Shown piece after piece: positions 34,666 through 43,765 of a stretch of DNA of 64,000 bases. The notes beneath the pieces were generated by a model, which saw only the letters and a program-made list of their open reading frames with translations, did not search any database and had not been told where the DNA came from. The position numbers were made by a program, and so were the translations under genes. The stretch's first letter is position 1, and every line of letters begins with the position of its first letter. Source of the DNA: CAZADA01 sp964526675. Lineage in GTDB: Bacteria; Pseudomonadota; Alphaproteobacteria; Caulobacterales; Maricaulaceae. Location: positions 1 through 64,000 of the forward strand of contig CAZGLY010000004.1 of the NCBI GenBank assembly GCA_964526675.1, read 5' to 3'.

Positions 34666-36726
34666 ATGGAGCACCAGCGTATGATGCGGACCGCAGCGTG
34701 GATCGCAAGCGTCGTCTTGGCTCTTGCGGCGGCGCCGGCGTTTACGGCGGCTCAGGCCGCGCCGCCGGCCCCGAGGCTAAAGCCGGCGCGTCCTCACGTG
34801 CATGTTGACCTTTTGTCCCAAAGCGACATGGATCGGCTGCGGGCGGGCCTGCGCGCGGCCAGCGACGGCGATTGGCGCGACGTGGCGCGCCAGCGCCGCC
34901 GGCTTCGGGACGAAACGGCGAAGCGCATCTTGCTGTGGCGGACCGCGGTGTCGGATCCGGGCGCCAAGTTCTCGCTCCTGGCGACCGCGGTGCGCGAACT
35001 GGAAGACTGGCCGCGCCAAATCACCATGCGCGACCGGGCCGAGGCGGTCATCGGACGCTCCGGGCTGTCCGCAAACGCGGTGATTGCGTGGTTCGACGCC
35101 TACCCGCCGGTCAGCGGCGACGGCAAGATCGCTTTGGCCGACGCGTTGTTCACCAAAGGCCGGATCAGCGATGGCGAGCGGGTGCTCCGCGAGGCGTGGC
35201 GCACCAGCCTGCTGTCGCGCAGCGTCCAAAACGCCACCGAGCGTCGGTATCGGACACGCTTGCGTCAGGTCGACCACCAGGCGCGCGTCGATTTCCTGCT
35301 GTGGAACGGCTACCGGACGTCCGCAAACGCCCTGCTGCCGAAGCTGCCTGCGGGCGAGCGCCGGGTGGCGGAGGCGCGGACTGCGTTGATGGCGCGGCGG
35401 CGCGGCGTCGATCGCTATGTCGCGGCGGTGCCGGCGTCGCTCACGGAGGATCCCGGCCTGCTCTATGAGCGCGCGCGATGGCGCCGCCGAGCGGGCATGA
35501 CCAGCAACGCGCTGCCGCTGTTGTTGGCGATGGACGGGGACGTCCCGAAGGCCGCCTCGAAAAAGGTGTGGACGGAGCGGCGCATTCACATCGGCCGATC
35601 GCTCAAGGAACGGAACTACGCCACGGCCTACGAGCTCGCCGCCAACCACGGCTTGCAGCCGGGCGGGGCCGAATTCGCCGACGCGGAATGGACGGCCGGC
35701 TGGCTGGCGCTGCGCAAACGCGGCGACCTGGCGGCCGCGCGCAACCACTTCACGCAGCTGGCGACGAACGTCTCGACCACGATATCGCGCTCGCGCGCGC
35801 TCTACTGGCTCGGCCGGACCGCGGAAGCCGCCGGCGAACCCGAGCAAGCGCGCGCCCACTACGCGGCCGCCGCGCAGCACATGACCACGTATTACGGTCA
35901 GCTCGCCCAGGAGACGCTGGTGGCGGGCGGCGCGCCGACGGCGCGACTGCCGGATGTGGCGACGCCCAGCGACGAGGATCGGCTGCTGTTTCACGCCCAA
36001 GACACGGTGCGTGCGCTGCGGATGCTCGCCGCGGCGGACGAACCCTATCTCTTCCGTGTGATGTCGTTTCATCTGGACGACAGCGTCTCAGAACCCGTCG
36101 ACGTGGCGTTGCTGGCGGAGATCGCCCGCGCCTATGGCGAGCCCGACATCGCGGTGCGCGGCGGCAAAGCCGGCGTCGCCCGCGGGGCCCTCGACCCGGA
36201 CGCCGCGTATCCGGTGATCGATCTGCCGCGGCTGGCGAAGGGCGCGCCGGAGCAGGCTTTCGTCTTTGCCTTGATCCGCCAAGAAAGTGAGTTTGAGCCG
36301 CGCGCCGTCAGCCATGCCAAGGCGATGGGCATGATGCAGTTGCTGCCCACCACCGCCCTGCGAACGGCGCGCTCCCTTGGGGAGAGTTATCGGCGCAATT
36401 GGTTGACCGACGACCCGGACTACAACATCCGCATCGGCTCGAAGCATTTGGCGGACCTCTCCAACCGCTTTGAAGGCTCGTATGTCTTGATGGCGGCCGC
36501 CTACAACGCCGGCGGCGCGCGGGCGCGCCGGTGGATCCGCGACTACGGCGACCCCCGCGACCCCGCGGTCGACGCCATCGATTGGGTGGAGAGCATCCCG
36601 TTCTCGGAGACCCGCAACTACGTCCAACGCGTCTTGGAGGCGGTGGCGATCTATCGCGCGCGTCTGGACAGCGGCGTGGTGGAGCCGCGTCTCACCGCCG
36701 ATCTCCGGCGTGGCGGATCGGGCTGA
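34666..36726 (+). CDS. slt: Soluble lytic murein transglycosylase
   Basis: A 686-residue periplasmic enzyme that cleaves peptidoglycan between MurNAc and GlcNAc. A signal peptide (WIASVVLALAAAPAFTAAQA) precedes a long alpha-superhelical region (residues about 50-500) made of TPR-like repeats. The SLT catalytic domain follows: ALIRQESEFEPRAVSHAKA with the catalytic Glu, GMMQLLPTTA, NIRIGSKHL and MAAAYNAGGARARRW. ATG at 34666 follows AATCAGGGGC. rlmJ follows on the same strand. Confidence 0.95.
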   Translation: MEHQRMMRTAAWIASVVLALAAAPAFTAAQAAPPAPRLKPARPHVHVDLLSQSDMDRLRAGLRAASDGDWRDVARQRRRLRDETAKRILLWRTAVSDPGAKFSLLATAVRELEDWPRQITMRDRAEAVIGRSGLSANAVIAWFDAYPPVSGDGKIALADALFTKGRISDGERVLREAWRTSLLSRSVQNATERRYRTRLRQVDHQARVDFLLWNGYRTSANALLPKLPAGERRVAEARTALMARRRGVDRYVAAVPASLTEDPGLLYERARWRRRAGMTSNALPLLLAMDGDVPKAASKKVWTERRIHIGRSLKERNYATAYELAANHGLQPGGAEFADAEWTAGWLALRKRGDLAAARNHFTQLATNVSTTISRSRALYWLGRTAEAAGEPEQARAHYAAAAQHMTTYYGQLAQETLVAGGAPTARLPDVATPSDEDRLLFHAQDTVRALRMLAAADEPYLFRVMSFHLDDSVSEPVDVALLAEIARAYGEPDIAVRGGKAGVARGALDPDAAYPVIDLPRLAKGAPEQAFVFALIRQESEFEPRAVSHAKAMGMMQLLPTTALRTARSLGESYRRNWLTDDPDYNIRIGSKHLADLSNRFEGSYVLMAAAYNAGGARARRWIRDYGDPRDPAVDAIDWVESIPFSETRNYVQRVLEAVAIYRARLDSGVVEPRLTADLRRGGSG

Positions 36727-36786
36727 GCCGGCGCGCGCCAAACGCGCCGACGCGCCCGGCTGGCGCCGTGATCCGTGAACTGACCC

Positions 36787-37701
36787 ATGAACTACCGTCA
36801 CGCGTTCCACGCCGGCAATTTTGCGGACGTGCTGAAGCATGTGGCGCTGACGCTCTGCCTTGAACGCCTGCGGATCAAGGACAAGCAGTTCCGGGTCATC
36901 GACACCCATGAGGGCCTCGGCCTCTATGATCTGACCAGCGACGCCGCGCAACGCAGCCCCGAATGGCGCGCGGGGATTGGCCGCCTCTGGCCACGCGGCG
37001 CGCCGACCGCCGCGACCGTCGCCGACGATGCGCTGGCCCCGCTTCTGGGCGCCGTGACGCAGGTGCAACGGCCGCAAGCGCCCTCGGTGATCCCCCCTGA
37101 ACTGGGGGTCTATCCCGGCTCGCCGGCCCTAATCGCGCAGGCGTTGCGGCCTCAGGATCGCGCGCATTTCTGTGAGCTTCACCCGCAGGACGCGCTCACA
37201 TTGCGCGCCCATTTCCAAGGCGATCGCCGGATCACCATCGATGCGCGCGACGGCTATGGCGCGTTGAAGGCGCTGTTGCCGCCGCCGGAACGCCGCGGCC
37301 TTGTCCTCGTTGATCCGCCCTTCGAGGCCCGCGACGAGTTCGACCGCTTCGCCGGCGCGATGGCGGCGGCCTGGCGGCGTTGGGCGACGGGAACTTACAT
37401 TCTGTGGCGGCCGCTCAAGGACGACGGCGCGGCGGCGCGCTTCGACGACGCGATCGCCGCGATGACCAGGACGAAAGCGACGCGACCGCCTGAGGAAACG
37501 CTCCTGCGCGCGGATCTGTGGACGCGAACGCCAACGTCCGAGGGACCGCTCGCGGGCGCCGGCGTGCTGGTGCTGAACCCGCCGTTTGGCCTGGCGGCCC
37601 GTCTTGAGACGCTTCTGCCGCGGCTGACGGCGGCGTTGGCCCAAGGCGCGGGCGCGCGGTGGCGGTTGGACCATCCCTGCGCGACACACACCGCCCAGTA
37701 A
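36787..37701 (+). CDS. rlmJ: 23S rRNA (adenine-2030-N6)-methyltransferase
   Basis: RlmJ methylates A2030 of 23S rRNA. The N-terminus MNYRHAFHAGNFADVLKH is a family hallmark, and the catalytic motif IV is LVDPPFEARDEF. The SAM-binding motif appears as FRVIDTHEGLGLYDL. The 304-residue length is somewhat above the usual 280. It starts 60 bases after slt and is followed by the WbqC-like gene after 45 bases. Confidence 0.94.
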   Translation: MNYRHAFHAGNFADVLKHVALTLCLERLRIKDKQFRVIDTHEGLGLYDLTSDAAQRSPEWRAGIGRLWPRGAPTAATVADDALAPLLGAVTQVQRPQAPSVIPPELGVYPGSPALIAQALRPQDRAHFCELHPQDALTLRAHFQGDRRITIDARDGYGALKALLPPPERRGLVLVDPPFEARDEFDRFAGAMAAAWRRWATGTYILWRPLKDDGAAARFDDAIAAMTRTKATRPPEETLLRADLWTRTPTSEGPLAGAGVLVLNPPFGLAARLETLLPRLTAALAQGAGARWRLDHPCATHTAQ

Positions 37702-37746
37702 CCCCGCATCCCGATAACAACGGCGCCCGCTTCTTCGGAGACTCTC

Positions 37747-38508
37747 ATGCCGGCCGCCGCCGCGTCCCACCGCCCCGCCCCGCGCGGACCGCGCCCGCTG
37801 GATCCCGCGCCGGCGCCCCATGTCGCGATCGTCCAATCCAACTACCTGCCGTGGAAAGGCTATATCGACATCATCGCAGCCGTGGATGTGTTCGTCCTCT
37901 TCGACGACGTGCAGTTCACCCGCCGCGACTGGCGCAACCGCAACCGCATCAAGACCAAGGACGGTCCGCTTTGGCTGACCATCCCCGTCGTCACCAAGGG
38001 ACGCCGTGAGCAAACGATCGACGAAGTCGACGTCGCAAACACGCAGTGGGCGGAGAAACATTGGCGCGCGATCGAGCACGCTTACGCCCGCGCCCCCCAC
38101 TTCCGCGACTACGCCGATCGGTTCGCGCAACTCTACGAAGACGCGGCGCGTTTGACGCGTCTTTCCGCGATCAATCGTCTCTTTTTGGAGGCGATTTGCG
38201 ATCTATTGGGCATCGAAACCCAACTGATTGACGCGCGATCCCTCGGCGCGACCGGGACAAAGACCGATCGCTTGTTGGGCCTGTGTCAGCGCCTGAACGC
38301 GGGCGGCTATCTCTCGGGCCCCGCGGCGACCGCTTACCTTGAAGAACACAAATTCTCCCAAGCGAAAATCAAACTCGCTTACATGAGATATGATAATTAC
38401 GCCGAACACCCACAACAACACGGCGCGTTTGATCACAAAATGTCCGTGATTGACCTCTTGTTTAACACGGGGTCTCGGGCAAAGGAATATCTACAGCATG
38501 CACGATAG
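37747..38508 (+). CDS. WbqC-family protein
   Basis: A 253-residue cytoplasmic protein. The WbqC signature is clear: VAIVQSNYLPWKGYIDIIAA near the N-terminus, FDDVQFTRRDWRNRNRIK, then WLTIPVV and a helical second half with DLLGIETQLIDARSL. WbqC-like proteins occur in O-antigen and other surface-glycan clusters and have been suspected of acyl or aminoacyl transfer to amino sugars, but no reaction is firmly established to my knowledge. It begins a three-gene set with the methyltransferase-like and adenylation genes. The last third (from about 38330) is much richer in A+T than the genes around it, which hints at transfer. Confidence 0.9.
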   Translation: MPAAAASHRPAPRGPRPLDPAPAPHVAIVQSNYLPWKGYIDIIAAVDVFVLFDDVQFTRRDWRNRNRIKTKDGPLWLTIPVVTKGRREQTIDEVDVANTQWAEKHWRAIEHAYARAPHFRDYADRFAQLYEDAARLTRLSAINRLFLEAICDLLGIETQLIDARSLGATGTKTDRLLGLCQRLNAGGYLSGPAATAYLEEHKFSQAKIKLAYMRYDNYAEHPQQHGAFDHKMSVIDLLFNTGSRAKEYLQHAR

Positions 38509-38561
38509 CACACACATTGAGTCAAAGCTCCACCCCCAATCCACAACACTGTGACGAAGCT

Positions 38562-39758
38562 ATGATCAGCAGCGCCGCCTACTACGCCGAGACCGGCCTC
38601 CTTCCCTCTCACCGCGCCCTTCAGGACGCTGCCGATCTGGCGACGCACGCCGCCAAACGTCAGGCGCTCCTGTGCGATCATTTGAAGCTTCCGCGGCAGG
38701 TCTTCCTCAACGCGCGGGTGGGTGAATTCGGTCCGGATACCGGCGAAAACGCTCTTGTGTTCGCCCAATGGGGCGCGCGGTTGTGGTTGGCGGAACCTCA
38801 CGAAGCGGCGCACGAACCTCTGCGGTCCTACTTCGATCATTTTGGTCTCAGCAATCAAATCGAACACGTGAGCGCAACACCCTTGGAACTCTACAAGGGA
38901 GGTCCGTTCGATGTTTTGAACGCTGAAGGGTTTGTCGCGGGTCTTCCTCAACGCGACTGGATCGCGGCCGTTCAACGTTTGGTGGCCCCCAACGGGGTGT
39001 TGCACATATCTTACTTTGAACGCCGCGGCATGGCGCTCGAGCGCACGACCAACGCCCTGATCCGCCTGACCGCCGCCGTCAACGACGCCGCGCCGCTGGA
39101 GGCGGCCAAGACGCTCCTCGCCGCCAAATGGTCCGCCCTCGGATCCCGTCGCCCGCTGGCGAGCTGGTATCTCGACCATTGCGAGAATCCGCTCGCCGCC
39201 CGCAGCGCGCAGCTGGCGACGCCGGATGTGATCGCCGCCCTCGCCGCCGCGGGGTTCCGGCTCCACGCCGCCGCGCCGCCGGCGGGGGACCCTCTGCGCG
39301 TCGACTGGCCGAAGCGCGAGCGCCCCGCGACCGCCATCGCGGAGGACGCCCGGCGTCACAGCGACCGGGCCGCGTTGGCGCACGCCTTGGGCGTTCCAGC
39401 GTATTGGGCCGGTCGCGACGCGGAGGGCCTGGGCGCGGCGGTCGACGCCGTCGCCGACGCGGCGGAAGCCGTGATCGCCCGGCCAGGCGCCGCGGCCGCC
39501 GACGGTCTCACGATCGCCCTGGAGGCGTTGCGGATGCGGGCGGCCTTCTGCGTGGAACGCTTCATCGCGCCAGAGGGGCTCGAGCGACCGCTGGCGGCGT
39601 TGGCGACCCTGGCGGCGGCGTGTCGAGCGCTGGCGCGTGGGGACGCCAATCCGGCGATCGCGGCGTTCAACCGCGAGCCGCTCCTCTCCCTCTGGGGAAC
39701 GCCCGTGCATCACGCTGTGTTCCGCCGGGACGGCGCAGCCGACGGCGACGCGCCATGA
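38562..39758 (+). CDS. SAM-methyltransferase-like protein with long helical C-terminus
   Basis: A 398-residue cytoplasmic protein. Residues about 45-165 look like a class I SAM-methyltransferase Rossmann fold: motif I FLNARVGEFGPDTGENALVF, then LWLAEPHEAAHE as the acidic strand-2 end, and VLNAEGFVAGLPQRDW near motif IV/V. The remaining 220 residues are Ala-rich helices of unknown role. I chose ATG at 38562; a TTG at 38517 is also in frame. The first 150 codons are AT-rich, the rest strongly GC-rich. The stop overlaps the adenylation gene start (ATGA). The substrate is unknown; whether it is an active methyltransferase is uncertain. Confidence 0.7.
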   Translation: MISSAAYYAETGLLPSHRALQDAADLATHAAKRQALLCDHLKLPRQVFLNARVGEFGPDTGENALVFAQWGARLWLAEPHEAAHEPLRSYFDHFGLSNQIEHVSATPLELYKGGPFDVLNAEGFVAGLPQRDWIAAVQRLVAPNGVLHISYFERRGMALERTTNALIRLTAAVNDAAPLEAAKTLLAAKWSALGSRRPLASWYLDHCENPLAARSAQLATPDVIAALAAAGFRLHAAAPPAGDPLRVDWPKRERPATAIAEDARRHSDRAALAHALGVPAYWAGRDAEGLGAAVDAVADAAEAVIARPGAAAADGLTIALEALRMRAAFCVERFIAPEGLERPLAALATLAAACRALARGDANPAIAAFNREPLLSLWGTPVHHAVFRRDGAADGDAP

Positions 39759-41347
39759 CGTCAACGCCGCGTCTGGCGTCGCGTGGCGCGGTGGCGGCGA
39801 CGCCGCCGGATCCGTTGAGGCCGATCCTGAGGGCCTGCCGTGAGCACGCCGCGCGTCCCGCCGTCGTTAACGGCGCACACACGACGTCCTACGGCGACTT
39901 GGAGCGGCGGATCCGTCATGCGGCGGCGGAGCTGGCGGCCGCCGGCGCGGATTGTGCTGGGTCGACCGGAGATCAAGGCGCGCGCCCGCGGGCGCTGATC
40001 GCAGCGCCCTCAGGACCCTTGGCCTATGCGGGCCTGTTCGGCGCGCTGATGGCCGGAGGGTTTTACGCGCCCGTGAACCGCGACGCGCCCGACGAGAAGC
40101 TCGCCCGCATCATCGACCAAATCCGCCCGACCACCGTCGTCTGCCTCCCCGAAGACGCCCCCCGTTTCGCGCGTTTGGCGGACGCGCCTCAGATCACGGG
40201 GACGCCCGCCGACACCCCCGGCGCACCGCTGTGGGAGGGTCCGCCGTCCGCCGCCGCGCCGGAGGCGTTGGCCTATGTGATGTTCACGTCAGGCTCTACG
40301 GGCGCGCCGAAGGGCGTGATGGTCTCACGCGGGGCCCTCGCCCACTATGTCGCTTGGGCCCGCGGGGCGCTGGGCCTGCGCGCCGAGGACCGCGTCAGCC
40401 AACACCCCCCGCTGGCGTTTGACATTTCCGTCACCGACATCTTCCCGGCGCTGAGCGCGGGCGCTGCGCTTCATCCGCTGACCAGCGCGGCCGACCGCCT
40501 CACCCCCGCGCGGGCGATCGCGCGCGACGGCCTGACCAGCTGGAACGCCACCCCCAGCGTGTTCTCCCTGATGATGCAGGCCGGCGACGCCACGCCGGCG
40601 CGCCTCGGCTCCCTCACCCGCGTCACGTTTTGCGGCGAGCCGCTGACGGCTGAGCACGCCCGCGCCGTCTTCGCGGCCTGCCCCGACGCGGTGGTGCGCA
40701 ACACCTACGGGCCGACGGAGGCGACGGTGGCGGTCACGGAAGCCCGGCTGACGCCGGAGAACCTCGCCGAGCTCACCCGCGCCAGCGTCGCGTTGGGCCA
40801 GGCGCTGCCCGGCGTCACGCTGTACATTGATCCTCTTGGCGATCCCGCCGAAGGAGAACTCCTCATCGCAGGGCCGCAAGTGGCGCGGGGATACTGGAAC
40901 GACCAGGCGAAAACCGACGCGGCGTTTGTCACGCTCACGACCGATGACGGGCCCACACGCGTCTACCGCACCGGCGACATCGTCGAGCGCGTCGGCGACA
41001 CGCTTTTTTTCGTCGCGCGCCGAGACCGCCAAGTCAAAATCGCCGGCCACCGCGTCGAGCTTGAAGAAGTGGCCGCCGCCGCCCGCGCCGCGGGTTGGCC
41101 GGTCGCCGCGGCGGTGCTGGTGGACCGCGCCCTCCACCTCGTCGTCGAAGCCGAGCGGCTGTCCCCAGCGGACGAGGCGCGCCTCACCGCCGCCGTCACG
41201 CAACGGCTCGAGCCCTACGCGCGGCCGCGGGCGCTCCACGCGTGCGCGCGCTTGCCCCGCAACGCCAACGACAAGCTGGACCACGCCGCGATTGTCGCGT
41301 GGGTGGCGGCGCGGGTCAGCGGCGGCTCCGCCGTGAAAGCCGGTTGA
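39755..41347 (+). CDS. Stand-alone amino-acid adenylation enzyme (DltA/NRPS A-domain type)
   Basis: A 530-residue AMP-forming ligase. Adenylation motifs run in order: A2-like SYGDLERRIRHAA, A3 FTSGSTGAPKGV, A4 LAFDISVTDIF with the Asp that holds an alpha-amino group, A5 NTYGPTEATVAV, A7 YRTGDIV, A8 ARRDRQVKIAGHRVELEEV and A10 RNANDKLDHAAI with the catalytic Lys. There is no fused carrier or condensation domain, and no separate carrier protein is visible nearby. It should activate an amino acid as aminoacyl-AMP and perhaps load a carrier encoded elsewhere. Its ATG lies inside the end of the preceding gene (4-bp overlap). The amino acid cannot be read with confidence. Confidence 0.88.
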   Translation: MTSTPRLASRGAVAATPPDPLRPILRACREHAARPAVVNGAHTTSYGDLERRIRHAAAELAAAGADCAGSTGDQGARPRALIAAPSGPLAYAGLFGALMAGGFYAPVNRDAPDEKLARIIDQIRPTTVVCLPEDAPRFARLADAPQITGTPADTPGAPLWEGPPSAAAPEALAYVMFTSGSTGAPKGVMVSRGALAHYVAWARGALGLRAEDRVSQHPPLAFDISVTDIFPALSAGAALHPLTSAADRLTPARAIARDGLTSWNATPSVFSLMMQAGDATPARLGSLTRVTFCGEPLTAEHARAVFAACPDAVVRNTYGPTEATVAVTEARLTPENLAELTRASVALGQALPGVTLYIDPLGDPAEGELLIAGPQVARGYWNDQAKTDAAFVTLTTDDGPTRVYRTGDIVERVGDTLFFVARRDRQVKIAGHRVELEEVAAAARAAGWPVAAAVLVDRALHLVVEAERLSPADEARLTAAVTQRLEPYARPRALHACARLPRNANDKLDHAAIVAWVAARVSGGSAVKAG

Positions 41348-41362
41348 TCCCGCCGCTCAGCC

Positions 41363-42163
41363 TCAGGCCCCGGTAAAGCGCGCGGGACGTTTTTCCGAAA
41401 ACGCCGTGACGCCTTCGATGAAGTCCTGGGTGCGGCCCGCCTCCGTTTGGATCGCCACTTCGCGATCCAACTGCGCCCGATAGGTGTTGTCGAAGCTGTC
41501 CCACAAGGCTTGGCGCACAAGCGCGATGGCGCGGGTCGGACCGGCGGCGGCGGTCTTGGCGATCTCAAACGCCGCATCGTGGAACCCGGCGTCCGGCAGC
41601 ACGTGGGTGGCGAGGTTCCACTCAAGCGCGTCACGGCCAACGACGCGGTTGTTCTCCATGTAAAAGCGCATCGCCTTCGTGCGCCCCATGGCCCGCGGCA
41701 GAATCCACGTGGCCCCGCCATCCGGCGCCAAGCCGATTTTGCCGAACCCCAAGGCGAAGTACGCGCTTTCGGCGACGACGATCAGATCGCCCATCTGCGA
41801 AAACGACAAACCAATGCCGACGGCCGGGCCGTTGACGCCGACGATCAGCGGCATGCTGAGCGCCCGCATCGCCTCAAAGATCGGGTGATACTCGCGATCG
41901 AGCACCCGCCCGAGATCACGATCCGGCGACAGCAATTCCGAGGCGTCCTCGGTCAGATTGGCGCCCGCGCAGAAGCTGTTCTCAGCGCCCGTCAGGTACA
42001 CGGCCCGCGCGCCGTCTGGCGGGTTGGCGAAGGCCTCGGCCATCTCCTTGCGCATGTGCGCGCCGACCGCGTTCTTCCGACGCGGATCATTCAGCGTCAC
42101 GACATACACGTCGCCGCGCAGCTCTGTCAGCACGGGGGCGGCGGTCTCAACGGCCTCGCTCAT
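41363..42163 (-). CDS. Crotonase-family protein, PaaG-like enoyl-CoA isomerase/hydratase
   Basis: A 266-residue acyl-CoA enzyme. The crotonase fold is shown by NDPRRKNAVGAHMRKEM, the first oxyanion-hole segment SFCAGANL, and VNGPAVGIGLSFSQMGDLI. The two catalytic glutamates of hydratases are absent (GIGLSFS and GFGKIGL), while the Asp of PaaG-type isomerases is kept in GLAPDGGATWILPR. This suggests double-bond isomerisation of a CoA ester rather than hydration. It is followed by, and convergent with, the adenylation gene. The pathway is unknown. Confidence 0.88.
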   Translation of the reverse strand: MSEAVETAAPVLTELRGDVYVVTLNDPRRKNAVGAHMRKEMAEAFANPPDGARAVYLTGAENSFCAGANLTEDASELLSPDRDLGRVLDREYHPIFEAMRALSMPLIVGVNGPAVGIGLSFSQMGDLIVVAESAYFALGFGKIGLAPDGGATWILPRAMGRTKAMRFYMENNRVVGRDALEWNLATHVLPDAGFHDAAFEIAKTAAAGPTRAIALVRQALWDSFDNTYRAQLDREVAIQTEAGRTQDFIEGVTAFSEKRPARFTGA

Positions 42164-42193
42164 ACGATCCTCCCTCGGGGTGTGTCTTTGGGG

Positions 42194-43123
42194 TCATCCC
42201 GCGCGCGCGGCTCCATCCGGCGCGGCCCACGCCCACACGTCGTCCCAGATCGGCGTCGCGGCGCGGCGGAACGCGCCGTCATGACCCACGCGCTGAAGGC
42301 CGTAGTCGGCCGGCGCGCGCACGACCATGTCCCGCGGCGCGTTGGCGTAAAGCGCCAGCATGTCCTCGCCGGTCGACGGCGTGGCGATGGGATCGTCCGT
42401 GAACACCCAAGAGCGGATGGGCGCCCTGACCTCCCCAAACCAATGCGGTTGAAGACGATCCTGCAGCTCATCCATGAAGTAGCGCGGATTGTGACACCAG
42501 CGCCGCCATGTCGTGAAAACCCCGCGAGGCAAGCTCTCACCGCGCCACGGGCCCCACTTCGTCACCGCGCCGGTGAGCGCCATGGACAGCGGCCCGTAGC
42601 CCCACCAAAAGAACAGCTCGGCGGGGATGTTGCTCGCGTGATGCTTCGCCCAATAGCCGCTGCCGACCGACACGAACGCGTGGCGGTCCAGCGCGCCGTG
42701 ATTGGGGGCGAAGCCAATCATGTGCCCGCCCACGCTGTGCCCCACATGGATCGACGGAAGGTTCGCGCCATCCGCCGTCAACGCGTCGATCGCAGCGGGC
42801 AGGTCGAGCCGGCCCCAATCCGTGTAGTCCATCCGCATCGCCGCGAGGTCCTCAGGTGCGGACTCTGCGATCCCGCGATAGTCAAACGTCAGGCACGCGA
42901 TCCCGCGGCGTGCGGCGTCCTGAGCGAAGCGCGCGTAAAACGCCCGGGGGTAGCCCGTCGCTCCCGAAATGAGGGCGCGCGCCCGCGCGGGGCCAGACGG
43001 CAACGTCCATGTGCCGCTCAACGGATACCCATCAGCCGCGTGGATCACGACGGCGGTTTCGCGAGGATGGTCGGTCACGACGGCGTCGCGCGGCGCCGCC
43101 TCGACCGCTAAGGCGCTGTCCAT
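42194..43123 (-). CDS. Alpha/beta hydrolase (COG4757-like)
   Basis: A 309-residue cytoplasmic hydrolase. The nucleophile elbow is HVGHSVGGHMIGF. Other recognisable parts are LTFDYRGIAESAPEDL, FVSVGSGYWAKHH, and the C-terminal Asp/His region (FTDDPIATP and RVGHDGAFR). The pattern fits predicted hydrolases of COG4757. ATG at 43123 was chosen because the hydrolase domain starts soon after. It lies 30 bases upstream of the crotonase gene and is probably in its operon. Substrate unknown. Confidence 0.85.
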   Translation of the reverse strand: MDSALAVEAAPRDAVVTDHPRETAVVIHAADGYPLSGTWTLPSGPARARALISGATGYPRAFYARFAQDAARRGIACLTFDYRGIAESAPEDLAAMRMDYTDWGRLDLPAAIDALTADGANLPSIHVGHSVGGHMIGFAPNHGALDRHAFVSVGSGYWAKHHASNIPAELFFWWGYGPLSMALTGAVTKWGPWRGESLPRGVFTTWRRWCHNPRYFMDELQDRLQPHWFGEVRAPIRSWVFTDDPIATPSTGEDMLALYANAPRDMVVRAPADYGLQRVGHDGAFRRAATPIWDDVWAWAAPDGAARAG

Positions 43124-43306
43124 CACCACTCTTCGGCGCTCCACAACCCCGTGGCGCACGCCACGCGTTCGATCGCGCGCCACTATGACGTTGACGTTAA
43201 CGTCACTACAAGCGGAAATTCCCACCCCTCCACGGCCGCTTGACGCTGCAGCGCACCCCACGCGAGGCTGAGTTGGGATGCGGCGACAGCAGCCATGGGA
43301 GGGATC

Positions 43307-43765
43307 ATGGGACCCATTGAAGCGCGACTGACGGAGCTGGGCCTCACGCTTCCCGCCGCCGCGGCCCCGGTCGCCAATTACGCGCCATGGGTGCGCGAGG
43401 GCGACATGGTGTCGGTCTCCGGTCAAATCTCCCTTGGTCCGGACGGCCTCGTCTCTGGGAAACTGGGCGTGCAGTTGGATGTCGCCGCGGGCCAAGCCGC
43501 CGCCCGGCTCTGCGGGCTCAATCTGCTGGCGCAGCTGAACGCCGCGGGCGTTCTGGAGCGCGTTCGTCGGGTCGTGAAGCTGGGCGGCTTCGTGAACGTG
43601 GCGCCGGACTTCGCCGACATTCCTCAGGTGATCAACGGCTGTTCGGATCTGATGGTGGACGTGTTTGGCGACGCCGGTCGCCACGCACGCTCGGCCGTGG
43701 GGTGCGCGATGCTCCCCCTCAACGCGGCCGTGGAGGTGGACGGACTGTTCGCGGTGTCCGACTGA
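43307..43765 (+). CDS. RidA/YjgF-family protein
   Basis: A 152-residue member of the Rid family, whose founding member deaminates reactive enamine/imine intermediates from PLP enzymes. Typical blocks are YAPWVREGDMVSVSGQI, GLNLLAQLNAAG, VVKLGGFVNVAPDF and HARSAVGCAMLPLNAAVEVD; the Arg in RSAVG corresponds to the active-site Arg of RidA. ATG at 43307 follows GGGAGGGATC, which is better than the ATG at 43295. It is divergent from the hydrolase gene. Confidence 0.92.
   Translation: MGPIEARLTELGLTLPAAAAPVANYAPWVREGDMVSVSGQISLGPDGLVSGKLGVQLDVAAGQAAARLCGLNLLAQLNAAGVLERVRRVVKLGGFVNVAPDFADIPQVINGCSDLMVDVFGDAGRHARSAVGCAMLPLNAAVEVDGLFAVSD

Noticed and set aside
41003..41009. Run of seven T in the adenylation gene, as a phase-variation tract
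   Set aside because: It encodes the expected Leu-Phe-Phe of motif A8 and the frame is intact; one short run is not evidence of switching.
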